Shown here in pieces: positions 9,474-18,268 of a DNA stretch of 64,000 bases. Position numbers and translations under genes: made by a program. Within the stretch, counting starts at the first letter, position 1; each line of letters starts with the position of its first letter. The notes under the pieces are model-generated. The model saw only the letters and a program-made list of their open reading frames with translations. It made no database searches and had not been told where the DNA came from. Where the stretch lies: NCBI GenBank assembly GCA_003216465.1, contig QCIU01000002.1, forward strand, positions 1 to 64,000, in the 5' to 3' direction. Source of the stretch: Prochlorococcus sp. AG-402-N10 (GTDB taxonomy: Bacteria > Cyanobacteriota > Cyanobacteriia > PCC-6307 > Cyanobiaceae).

Positions 9474-10427
9474 TTAAATACCCTCAGCAGCTTGTACCTT
9501 CTCAACCTGTTTTTTCTTAAGTACTAAAAGTATTTGAGTTAAGCCTACGCCAATAAAAAAAGCAATTAAGCCTATTATTCTATAAGGGCTTTGTAGGACT
9601 ACTTCTGCATCTAGTTGTCCGAAACCTCCTACATTGGGGTCATTGGTAAGAGGATCTCCAGCATTTATTTGGTCTTGTTCTTTCACAATTAGTTCAGGAC
9701 CAACTGGTACAGCCTCAGTTATTATTTCTCCGTTCTCATTTTCAATATTAATTTGATAACTTCCATCTTCAATAGTTTCTATTGAATTTATAGTCCCTGC
9801 AGAAGAAGATGTAAATATTACATTGTTACTTTTATCACCAGTAGGATAAACTTGACCCCTTCCTCTGTTCCCTCCTATGTGCAATGAGTATTTCCCATAG
9901 TGATATTCTTTATTTGTAGCTGGATTAGGTGAAAGAACTGGAAAAACAATTTCTTTATTAGTGTCCCCTGGTAGTGGTCCGACAATAATAATGTTATCTT
10001 TTTCTTCGCTGTAGTTAGTGAAATATACACCTTCAGTTTCTTCTTTTATTTCATCAGTCCATCTTTCCTGAGGAGCTAATTTAAAGCCATCTGGAAGCAT
10101 AACAACAGCCCCTACTTGTAAAGGGACTTCTGAGCCGTCAGCACCTATTTCTTTTAAATCATCTTTATAAGGTATTTTAACCACAGCCTTGAATACACTA
10201 TCAGCTCCAACAGCCTGAGGTACCTCTGCAATTGTTGGCATTTGTGCTAAGTGGCAATTTGCACAGACTATTTTTCCTGTAGCCTCTCTGGGAGATTCGT
10301 AATTTTGCTGAGCCCAAAAAGGATAAGCAAAAGAGGATTTTGGAAAAATTATAATGCTGGAAATAAAAAGCAGAGTGCAGAGAAAGAAAGTTGTTTTTTT
10401 CATTATTTGATTTTTAAAATTAATCAT
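9474..10427 (-). CDS. petA: Cytochrome f, apoprotein of the cytochrome b6f complex
   Basis: Carries electrons from the Rieske protein to plastocyanin on the lumen side of the thylakoid. Using ATG at 10427 gives 317 residues: a signal peptide ending SSFA, then mature YPFWAQQ, whose Tyr35 is the haem axial ligand. The haem-binding CANCH is at 55-59. A C-terminal anchor helix is followed by a basic stromal tail (LKKKQ). The open frame extends 26 codons further upstream to 10505, but this would overlap petC by 74 bases and add a non-signal sequence, so I rejected it. A shorter start at 10403 (MKKTTFF) is possible. It lies four bases after the petC stop. Confidence 0.96.
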   Translation of the reverse strand: MINFKNQIMKKTTFFLCTLLFISSIIIFPKSSFAYPFWAQQNYESPREATGKIVCANCHLAQMPTIAEVPQAVGADSVFKAVVKIPYKDDLKEIGADGSEVPLQVGAVVMLPDGFKLAPQERWTDEIKEETEGVYFTNYSEEKDNIIIVGPLPGDTNKEIVFPVLSPNPATNKEYHYGKYSLHIGGNRGRGQVYPTGDKSNNVIFTSSSAGTINSIETIEDGSYQINIENENGEIITEAVPVGPELIVKEQDQINAGDPLTNDPNVGGFGQLDAEVVLQSPYRIIGLIAFFIGVGLTQILLVLKKKQVEKVQAAEGI

Positions 10428-10431
10428 TTTC

Positions 10432-10968
10432 TTAGGCCCACCATGGATTTTCATTAGTTCTAAAATCTGTTTCTGACCACTGTTTAACAAGTACGGCATC
10501 TTCATCTACATCAACATGTGCCAAGGCCAAAGATAAAGGGGCAGGTCCTCTCACTACTTTTCCGTTTGTATCATATTGGCTTCCATGACAAGGACATATG
10601 AATTTATTAGCACCGCTATCCCATGGAACAACGCATCCTAAATGGGTGCAAATAGCATTAAGTCCAAATTCTCCTATCTCCCCTTCACTATTAACAATTA
10701 AGTAAGTTGGATCTCCTTTAAGACCCTGAACCAAACTTCTATCTCCAGGTTGATGATTTGCTAGCCAACCAGTCTTTGTTACTGGATTACCTAATTCATC
10801 TTTAGCAGAGGTTCCACCACCACCACCACCAGCCCTTAGAGGCATGAAATAATTAGCTACGGGATATAGTGCTCCTAATGCGACGCCAGTTGCAGTACCA
10901 AATGTAAGAAGATTCATAAATTGCCTTCGACCCATGGAGGGGACGTCATTGGAACTTAATTGAGTCAT
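10432..10968 (-). CDS. petC: Rieske iron-sulfur protein of the cytochrome b6f complex
   Basis: Holds the 2Fe-2S cluster that takes electrons from plastoquinol. The 178-residue length is normal. Cluster ligands are in CTHLGC (107-112) and CPCHGS (125-130), giving two Cys and two His. The N-terminus has a twin-arginine-like [11 protein letters not shown] sequence before a hydrophobic helix (about 19-42) and a Gly-rich hinge (RAGGGGGG). That is the usual uncleaved Tat anchor of this protein, and tatC is nearby. ATG start at 10968. First gene of the petC-petA unit, divergent from the DUF3067 gene. Confidence 0.97.
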   Translation of the reverse strand: MTQLSSNDVPSMGRRQFMNLLTFGTATGVALGALYPVANYFMPLRAGGGGGGTSAKDELGNPVTKTGWLANHQPGDRSLVQGLKGDPTYLIVNSEGEIGEFGLNAICTHLGCVVPWDSGANKFICPCHGSQYDTNGKVVRGPAPLSLALAHVDVDEDAVLVKQWSETDFRTNENPWWA

Positions 10969-11091
10969 TCGATATTTAAGACTGTTATTTACTAGTTATT
11001 ATGAATCAATTTGTACGGTTTCTGTTGCAAATAGATAGGACTTTTAATAATTTAAAGTATTGGTCTTGATGAGATTGATTATTATTAAATT

Positions 11092-11409
11092 ATGAAACCT
11101 TTGGTAGTAGATGAGATTATTCATTATTTGATTCATCGATGGGGGAAAAAATATGACTTTAGACTTTTTAAGAGAGGTAAATATTTATATTTTCAAATGA
11201 TGTGGGGCTTTTTAGGACAAGAATCTTTCCCATTAAATGAAATAGAATATAAAAAATCAATTGCAGATAAAATTGAAATATTAAATAGATGTGGTTATTC
11301 AGATGAAGTAAGGGAATGGCTTAAAAAAGTAAATTCTAGGCCAAGATTAGGGAGAGCTGTAAGCCTTCAACTTAATATTAATGAGAAGATGAAAGAGTTT
11401 TTGATTTAA
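11092..11409 (+). CDS. DUF3067-type conserved protein of cyanobacteria and plastids
   Basis: A 105-residue soluble protein, rich in Lys, Arg and aromatics, with segments such as HRWGKKYDFRLFKRGKYLY and QMMWGFLGQESFPL. I recognise this as the DUF3067 family, found in oxygenic phototrophs, but no biochemical role is known to me. No signal peptide or membrane segment. It is divergent from petC, and its last 32 bases overlap the convergent tatC 3' end. The location between Rieske and the Tat translocase is suggestive of thylakoid biogenesis but is only context. Confidence 0.8.
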   Translation: MKPLVVDEIIHYLIHRWGKKYDFRLFKRGKYLYFQMMWGFLGQESFPLNEIEYKKSIADKIEILNRCGYSDEVREWLKKVNSRPRLGRAVSLQLNINEKMKEFLI

Positions 11410-12136
11410 GGTTTTCAGATAAATAAGTTAACCCAGCTCCTACAAAAAATAGAAAAATAATCGAAATTGAAAGCAATGACATAGTTAAAGGATCTGTTGA
11501 AGGTGTAATAACTGCGGATAATATTGCAGAGGAAATTACCACTATTTTCCAATTTGAGATCATTTTTGAAGTAGTGATAATTCCAAGTGAACCAAGAATA
11601 AATTGCAAAACCGGCAGCTGAAATGCTACAGCAGTACTCGACATTAATAATAAAACAAAATCAAAATATCTCTCGATGGACCATGTGGGCTCAACTATAT
11701 CAGCTCCAAAATTTATAAAGAAATTTATTGCTGCAGGAACTAATATCCACCATGAAAAAAGCAAGCCAAGAAAAAATAGTAAACCTGATCCAAAAACAGC
11801 AGGTAAAATTAGGCTTTTTTCCTTTTTGGTTAATCCTGGAGAAATAAATAATATTACTTGATAAAAAATATACGGAATTGAAACTATTATCCCGCTATAA
11901 CCTGCTACTTTGATAGCAACAAATAAGAATTCTCCAGGTGCAAGTTGTAATAAATGTATATCGCTGGCAGGAATTTCTAAAAAAGAAATTAATGGTTTAA
12001 TTATTAAAAAACTAAAAAAAATGGAAATTAATATCGAATAGATAGAATTTAGTACTCTTTTCCTAAGCTCCTCTAAATGATCAGTAAAACTCATTGAATC
12101 AGATATACCAGTGTTACTTTCTTCTTTACTCTTCAT
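11378..12136 (-). CDS. tatC: Twin-arginine translocase subunit TatC
   Basis: Receptor and channel component of the Tat pathway, which exports folded proteins such as the Rieske protein into the lumen or periplasm. The 252-residue protein begins with the conserved N-terminal motif SMSFTDHLEELRKRV and has six hydrophobic segments. A conserved acidic residue lies in the loop (GADIVEPTWSIERYFDF). ATG start at 12136. No tatA/tatB is visible nearby. Its 3' end overlaps the DUF3067 gene by 32 bases. Confidence 0.95.
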   Translation of the reverse strand: MKSKEESNTGISDSMSFTDHLEELRKRVLNSIYSILISIFFSFLIIKPLISFLEIPASDIHLLQLAPGEFLFVAIKVAGYSGIIVSIPYIFYQVILFISPGLTKKEKSLILPAVFGSGLLFFLGLLFSWWILVPAAINFFINFGADIVEPTWSIERYFDFVLLLMSSTAVAFQLPVLQFILGSLGIITTSKMISNWKIVVISSAILSAVITPSTDPLTMSLLSISIIFLFFVGAGLTYLSENLKSKTLSSSH

Positions 12137-12223
12137 TATTGAACTTGTTTTATAGTTTGAAACAAATAATCATTTAAATCATTTCTTATAAAGCATAATT
12201 TTGTAATTATTAATATCTAAGAA

Positions 12224-12484
12224 TTATTTACTTAATTTTGGATTAGTCGGATCAGGTAATAAAAATGGAGGAGCGTCATTTAGAGAAGATTCTCCATATG
12301 TTTCATATTCTCTATAACCACCCATCTTCCCATTTGTTTTCATCAAAGCACTTACGAAAGCAAGTAATAGAAAAACTGTTGGAGCTCCAATGATTAATGC
12401 TGCACCAAATAAATACCCTACAATAAATTCAGGGAAACTATGATTACCTAAAAATTCGTGAGTTCCAAGTAAGAAATCTAACAT
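12224..12484 (-). CDS. Conserved small membrane protein, 86 residues, unknown function
   Basis: One hydrophobic segment spans about residues 19-47 (VGYLFGAALIIGAPTVFLLLAFVSAL). It is preceded by a short segment with His and Phe and followed by a soluble tail containing GGYREYETYGESSLNDAPPFLLPDP. The tail is unusually rich in Tyr, Glu and Pro. I do not recognise the family. It is on the same strand as rqcH upstream (28-base gap) and tatC downstream (about 90 bases). The size and layout would suit a small thylakoid complex subunit, but nothing in the sequence proves that. Confidence 0.72.
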   Translation of the reverse strand: MLDFLLGTHEFLGNHSFPEFIVGYLFGAALIIGAPTVFLLLAFVSALMKTNGKMGGYREYETYGESSLNDAPPFLLPDPTNPKLSK

Positions 12485-12512
12485 GTAACAAAATTATTTT
12501 TTTTATTATAAG

Positions 12513-14213
12513 CTAATTTATCTTTTTAAGATTTTTTTTAATGTAATCTTCTCCTCTTGTAGGATTACCCCAAAGAATTTCTGCATTATTAAATGAAACG
12601 CAACCAGGCCCTCCTTTTGTAATTTTTTGAAGGTCTTTTACATTTACGAGACTAATAGGGACTTTTATATTCATTTTTGCTTTACTAAAAAAAGCTGCTA
12701 AATCTGCTGATATTTGTATGTCTTCATCTGATTCTTTTTGAGAAGAAGACTTTAAAATAACATGACTTCCAGGTGATTCTTGTGCATGGAACCAAAGATC
12801 TCCTTTTTTTGAAAACTTAAAACTTATTAGATCATTTTGCCTCATGTTTCTTCCTATTTGTATTTTTAAGCCTTTTGGAGTATTTATTTCTATTGGGGAT
12901 GATTCTAATTTAGATAATTCTCTTTTTTGTTCTCTTGTATTTTTGATTCTCAAATTAAACTCTCGACAAATTTCAGCTTTAATTTCTTCCAGTAAATTTA
13001 TTTTAATTGTCGGATTTTCATTTTTAAAAGAATTTAAGTTGTCTAGTAGAGCACTAAATTCTTCTAATCTATCAATTTTGTTTTTATAAATATCAATCCT
13101 TTCTTTAATTAAATTTTGTGATCTTTTTAGCTTTTTTGACTTTTTATAAAGCTTTTGGCCTTTAATAATATCTTGTTTTTGTATCTCATGAGACATAAAT
13201 ATTTTATCAGCCTTTTCTTTATATTTTTGATGATTTTCGGAGTTAATTAAAAGATCAGATTGTAAATTAAGATTCTTTTTCTCATGATTTGCTTGTTTAA
13301 AAATTATTCCATCAATTTTTTTTATTAATGCTTCAATTTTTCTTTGTTTTAAGTAAAAATCATAATAATTTTCTAATCCATTAACTTGATCAATATTTTT
13401 TTCATTATTTGTTTCATTCTTTAAAAACCAAACTGAATAAAAAAAACCATCAAAAATTGAGAAATTAAAGTTATTATTATTAAACCTTTTAATCCATATT
13501 TTCCAACTTTGGTAAATCTTTTTTAAGTTAGTTTCATTTATAGAATAAATATTTTTATTCATAATATCTGAGCTGCTCAAATTACTAAAAGTCTCGAGCT
13601 GCTTAGTTAAGATAGGACTTACTCCTTGATAAGTATTAATTAGGCAGTATCTCAGGGACTCAGAAAATGAAGAAATAGAGTTTTTCCATGATTCGTAAGA
13701 TTCGTTTAGATTGGGTTCTTTTTTTAAGTTTTTGGGAGGTGCTATATATGTAGAACCAGTTGAAACGATACGAAAGCTTGATTGATTAGAATTTATTTGC
13801 TTGCCAACAGCAATTATTTTTTGATTTTTATCTAAGTAAAAAATATTACTATGTTTACCCATTAATTCGAAAATTAAGTATTTATTTATTTCATCTCCAG
13901 GTTTTTTTGCAAATCCAAATTTAATAACTCTTTCGAATTTATCTTGATCTATAGTAACAAGAGCCATATACTTCAATCCATATCTTAATTGCTTGGAAAG
14001 AGTACTTTCTGATCCGATTTTTTCAGGCCTATTTATTTTCAGTATTCGGGCAGAATCACTATGCCAAGAAACTTCTATCCAAGTTTGACTTTTTATTCCT
14101 CTTAAACAGATTTGAATTATATTGGGTTCGGGCTGTTGAGCAGTTTCAAATCTTGAGGGTAAAACTTCTTTAGATAAAGCATGCAATACAGATTTGATAG
14201 ATGTAACATCCAT
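12513..14213 (-). CDS. rqcH: RqcH / NFACT family ribosome-associated quality control protein
   Basis: NFACT proteins bind the 50S subunit carrying a stalled peptidyl-tRNA and, in bacteria, direct addition of Ala tails. From ATG 14213 the product is 566 residues. It has an N-terminal NFACT-N region, a central Lys/Asn-rich coiled coil (about 280-430), and a C-terminal NFACT-R part with the typical segments GLKIQIGRN, DLWFHAQESPGSHVIL and VSFNNAEILWGNPTRGEDY. An upstream in-frame ATG at 14237 adds eight residues. Older annotation calls this fibronectin-binding, which is not supported by a signal peptide. Divergent from gmk. Confidence 0.88.
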   Translation of the reverse strand: MDVTSIKSVLHALSKEVLPSRFETAQQPEPNIIQICLRGIKSQTWIEVSWHSDSARILKINRPEKIGSESTLSKQLRYGLKYMALVTIDQDKFERVIKFGFAKKPGDEINKYLIFELMGKHSNIFYLDKNQKIIAVGKQINSNQSSFRIVSTGSTYIAPPKNLKKEPNLNESYESWKNSISSFSESLRYCLINTYQGVSPILTKQLETFSNLSSSDIMNKNIYSINETNLKKIYQSWKIWIKRFNNNNFNFSIFDGFFYSVWFLKNETNNEKNIDQVNGLENYYDFYLKQRKIEALIKKIDGIIFKQANHEKKNLNLQSDLLINSENHQKYKEKADKIFMSHEIQKQDIIKGQKLYKKSKKLKRSQNLIKERIDIYKNKIDRLEEFSALLDNLNSFKNENPTIKINLLEEIKAEICREFNLRIKNTREQKRELSKLESSPIEINTPKGLKIQIGRNMRQNDLISFKFSKKGDLWFHAQESPGSHVILKSSSQKESDEDIQISADLAAFFSKAKMNIKVPISLVNVKDLQKITKGGPGCVSFNNAEILWGNPTRGEDYIKKNLKKIN

Positions 14214-14287
14214 TATCTGAGGAACACCCTTTTGCATTATTTCTTGTAATTATTCACCAGAATTTATTTTACTGTAAAAATTTTAAT

Positions 14288-14842
14288 ATGAAAAATTTTA
14301 AAAAACTAATAATTATCACAGGCCCTAGTGGAGTTGGGAAAGGAACTGTTGTTAAAGAAATATTAGAAAAAGATCAAGATATTTGGCTTTCTATATCTGC
14401 AACAACAAGAAATCCTAGAAAAGGTGAGAAAGATGGTGAGAATTATTATTTTATGTCTAATGAAAGGTTTAAAAATATGATCGAAAAAAAAGAATTTCTT
14501 GAATGGGCACAATTTGCTGGGAATTATTATGGAACACCTTTATCTACTGTGAATGAAAAGATTGAAAAGGGATTTATTGTTTTACTTGAAATTGAAGTTG
14601 AAGGAGCTAAACAAATTAAAGAAAAGTTTCCAGAAGCTTTATCAATCTTTTTACTACCTCCTAGTAAAGAGGAATTAGAAAAAAGAATAAGAAATAGAGG
14701 AACTGAAAAAGAGGAAGCAATAAATAGGAGACTTAGTAGAGCCAACTATGAAATTGCTTCTTCAGATAAATTTGATTTTGTATTAACAAACCATCATGTT
14801 GATGAGACAGTTAAAAGTGTTTTCAAGTTAATTAAGTCTTGA
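14288..14842 (+). CDS. gmk: Guanylate kinase
   Basis: ATP-dependent phosphorylation of GMP to GDP in nucleotide metabolism. The 184-residue protein has the P-loop GPSGVGKGT at residues 12-20, the GMP-binding segment STTRNPRKGEKDGENYYF-like region near residue 40, and the Arg-rich lid (KRIRNRGTEKEEAINRRL). ATG start. It is divergent from rqcH with about 75 bases between starts, and converges on psaJ with 15 bases between stops. Confidence 0.96.
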   Translation: MKNFKKLIIITGPSGVGKGTVVKEILEKDQDIWLSISATTRNPRKGEKDGENYYFMSNERFKNMIEKKEFLEWAQFAGNYYGTPLSTVNEKIEKGFIVLLEIEVEGAKQIKEKFPEALSIFLLPPSKEELEKRIRNRGTEKEEAINRRLSRANYEIASSDKFDFVLTNHHVDETVKSVFKLIKS

Positions 14843-14857
14843 AATTCTTTTTAAATA

Positions 14858-14992
14858 TCAGCTCATTGGATGAAATAATAAATCAGGAAAAAATCTATTA
14901 AATTCAATAATTATGCCAGCGGTAAGGCTTAACCAAACTGCTGCAACTACAGGAGCTGACCTGATAAATTTTGTGTTTAAGATTTTGAACAT
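14858..14992 (-). CDS. psaJ: Photosystem I subunit IX, PsaJ (44 residues)
   Basis: Small single-pass subunit at the periphery of photosystem I next to PsaF, helping to hold PsaF and antenna pigments. The ATG at 14990-14992 opens a 44-codon frame ending TGA at 14858-14860. It shows the family pattern: basic start ([10 protein letters not shown]), [20 protein letters not shown] helix, and the [12 protein letters not shown] tail. Too short for most gene finders' cut-offs. It lies 27 bases downstream of psaF on the same strand, the classic psaF-psaJ operon. Confidence 0.95.
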   Translation of the reverse strand: MFKILNTKFIRSAPVVAAVWLSLTAGIIIEFNRFFPDLLFHPMS

Positions 14993-15019
14993 TTGTTTTT
15001 AGAATAGTTTAATAGTTTT

Positions 15020-15574
15020 TTATCTAGGGCCATTAAGTGTAATATTGTTATCTTTCTCTCTTAAATCTCCATTTCTACCTTGCTTGTTTGCTAATAAAGG
15101 CCATTGAGCTCCTTTTATAAGACATTTTTTCGCCAAATCTAAATCAATAATGATTTCAAGGTCTGCTGGGTTCTTAGTCTTTTTGGCTTCAATCAAATAC
15201 TCTCTGCCAGACCATCCTATAATTCCTGCAATATAGATAAATAATACTCCAGGAATAAGTAAGTCTCCTTCATGACCCCTATTTAAGAGTGCCCCCCAGG
15301 GTTCAAGAGGTGGTCCTATTATTAAATGAGGCAATCCATCATCTCCACAAGCTGCTTTACCATATCTTTCAAATCTTGCGATATCTTTTTGGCTTGTTGC
15401 AGAACTTGCTCTTTCAATAAATTTAGGATTTTCTGAACATGTTGAGAGAGCCGATGCAGTAAATTCTGTGCTTGCTCTGTCTGCATTTAATGCAGGACCA
15501 TTGGCAGCTAAAGCAATTGGGGTAATTCCAAGAAAGAGAAAAACCGAAGTGATGATTGAAAAAAAGAATTTCAT
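15020..15574 (-). CDS. psaF: Photosystem I subunit III, PsaF (plastocyanin-docking)
   Basis: Lumen-side subunit of photosystem I. From ATG 15574 it has 184 residues: a cleavable signal peptide ending PIALA, a lumenal domain with two Cys (STCSENP and KAACGDDG), and a membrane helix near LLIPGVLFIYIAGIIGWSG. The frame extends three codons further to a TTG at 15583, but an AAAGA sequence sits better for the ATG. First gene of psaF-psaJ and divergent from tsaD, so the 75 bases between them carry both promoters. Confidence 0.96.
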   Translation of the reverse strand: MKFFFSIITSVFLFLGITPIALAANGPALNADRASTEFTASALSTCSENPKFIERASSATSQKDIARFERYGKAACGDDGLPHLIIGPPLEPWGALLNRGHEGDLLIPGVLFIYIAGIIGWSGREYLIEAKKTKNPADLEIIIDLDLAKKCLIKGAQWPLLANKQGRNGDLREKDNNITLNGPR

Positions 15575-15649
15575 AAGTTGCAATCTTTAATTCCTTTTGA
15601 TGTTTTAATTAAGAAATTATTATTAAAATAGAACAGTATTGAATCAAAT

Positions 15650-16720
15650 ATGCGTAAAGTTCTTGCTATTGAAACAAGTTGTGATGAGACATCCGTCTCC
15701 ATTGTTTCCAATAGTCACGATATTTATACAATACATTCGAATATTGTTGCATCACAAATCGAAGACCATTCTAAGTGGGGAGGAGTCGTTCCTGAACTCG
15801 CAGCGAGAAAACACTTGGAGCTGATTCCTTTTGTTCTTGAAAAAGCCCTGGAAGAATCAAAAATAAGTATTGAAGATATTGACGCGATAGCTTCAACTGT
15901 TACCCCAGGATTAGTAGGTTGTTTAAGAGTTGGATCTATTACTGCAAGAACACTATGTAATTTGTACTCAAAACCTTTCTTGGGTATACATCATTTAGAA
16001 GGCCATCTCTCATCAATATTATTTTCAAAACATTATCCTAAAGCACCCTTCTTAACCTTACTCGTTAGTGGTGGGCATACTGAACTAATTAAAGTTGGCA
16101 AAAGAAGAGAAATGCAAAGACTAGGAAGAAGTTATGATGATGCCGCTGGGGAAGCTTTCGATAAGGTAGGAAGATTATTGGGATTAAGTTACCCTGGAGG
16201 TCCTGCAATTGAAAAAGTTGCTAAAAAAGGTAATTCCTCAAAATTTAGTTTACCTAAATGCAAAATTTCTGATAAGGACGGCGGCTTTTTAAAATATGAT
16301 TTTTCTTTTAGTGGTTTAAAAACGGCGGTATTAAGATTGGTTGAAAAAATAAATCGAAATGGCGATGAGTTACCAATCCCAGATATTGCGGCAAGCTTTG
16401 AGAGGGTTGTTGCAGAGGTTTTGGTAGAGAGGACAATTAAATGTGCAATAGATAATGGGTTAGAAAATATCGTCGTGGTAGGCGGAGTGGCTGCTAACGA
16501 TACGTTAAGAAAGATGATGATTGGAGAAGCATACAAAAAATCCATTAAAGTTCATTTAGCCCCTTTAAGTCTTTGCACAGATAATGCAGCAATGATCGGA
16601 GCTGCAGCATTATTTAGGCTCAAATTTAGTGCACATGAAAGTTCTCTTAAATTGGGAATTTCTGGAAGACTTCCAATTGACCAAGCAAACGTTCTTTATG
16701 AAAAAAATCCACCTTTCTAA
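15650..16720 (+). CDS. tsaD: tRNA N6-adenosine threonylcarbamoyltransferase TsaD
   Basis: Transfers threonylcarbamoyl onto A37 of ANN-decoding tRNAs, working with TsaB and TsaE. The 356-residue protein has the ASKHA fold. The start ETSCDETSVSIV is typical, and the metal-binding His pair is in GIHHLEGHL (near 111-115). Nucleotide loops are LVSGGHTEL and VVGGVAANDTLR. ATG start at 15650. The hli gene follows six bases after the stop, so the two are probably cotranscribed. Confidence 0.97.
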   Translation: MRKVLAIETSCDETSVSIVSNSHDIYTIHSNIVASQIEDHSKWGGVVPELAARKHLELIPFVLEKALEESKISIEDIDAIASTVTPGLVGCLRVGSITARTLCNLYSKPFLGIHHLEGHLSSILFSKHYPKAPFLTLLVSGGHTELIKVGKRREMQRLGRSYDDAAGEAFDKVGRLLGLSYPGGPAIEKVAKKGNSSKFSLPKCKISDKDGGFLKYDFSFSGLKTAVLRLVEKINRNGDELPIPDIAASFERVVAEVLVERTIKCAIDNGLENIVVVGGVAANDTLRKMMIGEAYKKSIKVHLAPLSLCTDNAAMIGAAALFRLKFSAHESSLKLGISGRLPIDQANVLYEKNPPF

Positions 16721-16726
16721 TTATCA

Positions 16727-16909
16727 ATGAAAAACCAATCCAAAGTAGAACTTAAAGAATCAAAAAAATTTGTTGATAAGCAAGAGCTAAATTTATGGAA
16801 AAGAGGTTTTACTCCTCAGGCAGAAATTTGGAATGGAAGAATGGCGACTATAGGTATAGGAATAATATTAATTATTATTGCTTTGATCAGTAAATTTTCT
16901 TCCATATAA
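16727..16909 (+). CDS. hli: High-light-inducible protein (HLIP / SCP, chlorophyll-binding)
   Basis: One-helix relative of plant light-harvesting proteins, located in the thylakoid and involved in photoprotection or in chlorophyll delivery to photosystem II. The 60-residue product has a charged N-terminus, then the chlorophyll-binding pattern Glu33-x-x-Asn36-x-Arg38-x-Ala40 with Gly43 inside AEIWNGRMATIGIG. It ends with the rest of the membrane helix. ATG start six bases after tsaD. High copy number of hli genes is a marker of Prochlorococcus. Confidence 0.93.
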   Translation: MKNQSKVELKESKKFVDKQELNLWKRGFTPQAEIWNGRMATIGIGIILIIIALISKFSSI

Positions 16910-17068
16910 AACATTCTTTAAAGTCTTAATATTTTTAATCTCTAGTAAAAAGTTTTTATTATTAGGTCTTTAATTGGATTTAATTAATAAATATTGTTTA
17001 TAGTGGACTTAAAATGAGATTATTGATTTAATCAAATTAATTAATATTTTTTTTTAAAAGAAACTTAT

Positions 17069-18268
17069 ATGACGCCTGAAAGGCTTGGATTACTTTGGGG
17101 CATAACTGTATTTGCAGGGGCGTGTGCACGTCTGATCTCTTCAATATCAGGATTCCCAAGTGTCGTAATTTTATTACTTTCTGGTTTGTTTATTGGCAGG
17201 TCTGGTTTAGGTCTTGTTGAGCCACTTGATCTAGGACAGGGACTTGAAACTATTGTTGGGCTTTTAGTCTGTTTGGTTTTATTTGAAGGCGGGTTAAATT
17301 TAAAACTGCCTGAAGGAAATATAAGAAATACTGTTTTGAAAATTTCTTTAATAAGATTATTTATTTCATTATCAGCAGGAATATTTATAGCTCATTGGTT
17401 AGCAGGCCTTTCATGGCCAGTGGCTGGAGTATATAGTGCGATAGTTCTTGCTACTGGACCCACTGTAGTTTCACCTTTGGTAGAACAAATAAGATTAATC
17501 TCACCTCTATCTGAGGTCCTGAAAGCTGAAGGATTAGTTCTTGAACCTATTGGAGCAGTTCTGGCTTTATTAATATTAGAACTAATATTGGGCGATCTAC
17601 ATGGGATTAAGGAGGTTTTTATTGCCTTAATGCAGAGATTAGGTGGTGGGGTTTTGATAGGTATAAGTTCTGGATGGTTACTATCAGAAATTTTAAAGAA
17701 AATCAAAAATGAAGCATCATTTGGAATTGAGCTTCAAGTTACATTAGGGTTCATTTTTCTTGTATATGGAATTTGTGAATATATTTTGCCTGAATCAGGT
17801 TTACCTGCTTCCGTTGCTGCAGGATTTATTGTAGGTAAAAGAGAAATTATTGATAAAGAAAGATTAGATAATTTAATTTGTGAACTAGCGCAATTAGCCA
17901 TAACAGTCCTTTTCCCTCTTTTGGCATCTGATGTTTCTTGGGGAGAATTAAGTCCTCTAGGTTGGGGTGGTATTGTTTGCGTACTAATGTTGATGATAAT
18001 TGTACGTCCAATTTCCATTTCTCTAGCAACTATGGGAAGAGAATTAGATATTAATCAAAGAATTTTTTTAGCTTGGTTAGCCCCAAGAGGGATAGTTACT
18101 GCCGCTGTGGCATCTCTTTTTTCAATAAGGCTTGAGCAGGCAGGTGTACTTGGTGCAGGGCGACTGCAAGGCTTGGTATTCCTTACAATTCTAATGACAG
18201 TTGGTATTCAGGGACTTACAGCAAAACCTCTTGCGAATTTTCTAAATTTGATTGATAAGAAAATATAG
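17069..18268 (+). CDS. Sodium/proton antiporter, CPA1 (NhaP-like) family
   Basis: Membrane exchanger of Na+ (or K+) for H+. The 399-residue protein is almost entirely hydrophobic, with about 12 segments. Family features include LLSGLFIGRSGLG, LFEGGLNL, the ATGPTVVSPLV segment (the usual ATDP-like ion site has Gly-Pro here), and the C-terminal LAPRGIVTAAVASLF motif. There is no long cytoplasmic tail. ATG start, with 159 AT-rich bases upstream. Its stop touches the convergent gltX stop with no bases between. Ion specificity cannot be read from sequence. Confidence 0.9.
   Translation: MTPERLGLLWGITVFAGACARLISSISGFPSVVILLLSGLFIGRSGLGLVEPLDLGQGLETIVGLLVCLVLFEGGLNLKLPEGNIRNTVLKISLIRLFISLSAGIFIAHWLAGLSWPVAGVYSAIVLATGPTVVSPLVEQIRLISPLSEVLKAEGLVLEPIGAVLALLILELILGDLHGIKEVFIALMQRLGGGVLIGISSGWLLSEILKKIKNEASFGIELQVTLGFIFLVYGICEYILPESGLPASVAAGFIVGKREIIDKERLDNLICELAQLAITVLFPLLASDVSWGELSPLGWGGIVCVLMLMIIVRPISISLATMGRELDINQRIFLAWLAPRGIVTAAVASLFSIRLEQAGVLGAGRLQGLVFLTILMTVGIQGLTAKPLANFLNLIDKKI

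Noticed and set aside
10428-10505. 26-residue N-terminal extension of cytochrome f
   Set aside because: It overlaps petC by 74 bases and would place a non-signal sequence before an obvious signal peptide.
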